Assembly: GCA_036497785.1 (NCBI GenBank)
Contig: DASXIW010000128.1
Span: 1 to 26,294 of the forward strand
Length of the DNA: 26,294 nt
Source: DASXIW01 sp036497785
GTDB lineage: Bacteria; Pseudomonadota; Alphaproteobacteria; Acetobacterales; Acetobacteraceae
Direction of reading: 5' to 3'
Shown here piece after piece: positions 26,050 through 26,294 of this stretch. The notes under the pieces were generated by a model. That model did not search any database and was not told the origin of the DNA. It saw only the letters and a program-made list of their open reading frames with translations. Within the stretch, counting starts at the first letter, position 1; every line of letters begins with the position of its first letter. The position numbers and the translations under genes were made by a program.

Positions 26050-26294
26050 CTACATCTCAACCGCGATGGGGACGGTGAAGCGGAGGGCAGCGCCATGCGG
26101 CGCGCGGGGGGACACCCACAGGTAGCCACCATGCGCTTCGATGATCGATCGGCAGATCGAAAGTCCCATGCCAAGGCCATCGGTCTTGGTCGTGAAGAAG
26201 GGTTCGAAGATGCGTGGCGCGATGGCCGGATCGAGCCCCGGACCGGTGTCCTCGACCGCGACCACCACACGGCAAGGCTCGGCGCGGGCGACTG
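26050..26294 (-). CDS. sensor histidine kinase, C-terminal fragment (cut by window end)
   Basis: Only the last 80 residues are in the window; the gene continues beyond the end. They are the ATPase part of a histidine kinase: VAVEDTGPGLDP (G1 box), the lid PFFTTKTDG, and LGMGLSICRSIIEAHGG (G2 box). By hand alignment about 50 of 67 residues match the C-terminus of the kinase at 5532-7862, so the two are close paralogues. Sensor domains and partner regulator cannot be seen. Confidence 0.9.
   Translation of the reverse strand, partial: VARAEPCRVVVAVEDTGPGLDPAIAPRIFEPFFTTKTDGLGMGLSICRSIIEAHGGYLWVSPRAPHGAALRFTVPIAVEM

Overview
The window is GC-rich (clearly above 60%), densely coding DNA from an alphaproteobacterium, most likely a member of the Acetobacteraceae/Rhodospirillales. 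The grounds are the SRP RNA-dnaX-ybaB-recR block, the cytochrome c (CycM-like) / kdsB / pheA block, FixL/NtrB-like orphan kinases, and an A/T-rich intergenic hairpin element that I recall (not searched) from acetic-acid bacteria. No stretch longer than about 250 bases lacks a gene. I see no tRNA, rRNA other than the SRP RNA gene, insertion sequence, phage gene or CRISPR array.

Layout. (1) 1-5413, plus: a complete Dpp/Opp-type peptide importer (solute-binding protein cut by the window edge, two permeases, two ATPases), tightly packed with ATGA overlaps. (2) 5532-9534, minus: an orphan membrane sensor histidine kinase preceded by isocitrate lyase aceA. aceA is divergent from (3) 9674-11071, plus: a ScfR/RamB-type XRE regulator, the expected controller of the glyoxylate shunt. 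(4) 11092-12697, minus: pheA and kdsB; divergent from (5) 12831-19887, plus: a membrane-anchored cytochrome c, a HisN/inositol-monophosphatase-type phosphatase, and a full yejABEF peptide/microcin-C-type importer. (6) 19906-22858, minus: a diiron ferritin-like protein of unknown role, an A/T-rich double-hairpin element, a DUF488 protein, a small lipoprotein and nudC. (7) 22999-25992, plus: SRP RNA, dnaX, ybaB and recR. (8) 26050-end, minus: the C-terminus of a second histidine kinase, closely related to the first.

How it fits together. Most of the window is core metabolism and housekeeping: acetate/C2 assimilation (aceA with its regulator), phenylalanine synthesis (pheA), KDO activation for lipopolysaccharide (kdsB), electron transport (cytochrome c), DNA replication/recombination (dnaX, ybaB, recR), protein targeting (SRP RNA) and NAD(H)/RNA decapping (nudC). 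Two separate peptide ABC importers add a nutrient/peptide-uptake theme.

I do not see an obviously new multi-gene system. The most interesting points are: a possible -1 frameshift/stop/hairpin arrangement inside dnaX at almost the codon where E. coli makes its gamma subunit; the uncharacterised ferritin-like protein with perfectly spaced diiron ligands; a 40-residue histidine-containing C-terminal tail on isocitrate lyase; a pair of direct repeats between aceA and its regulator; and the A/T-rich hairpin element.
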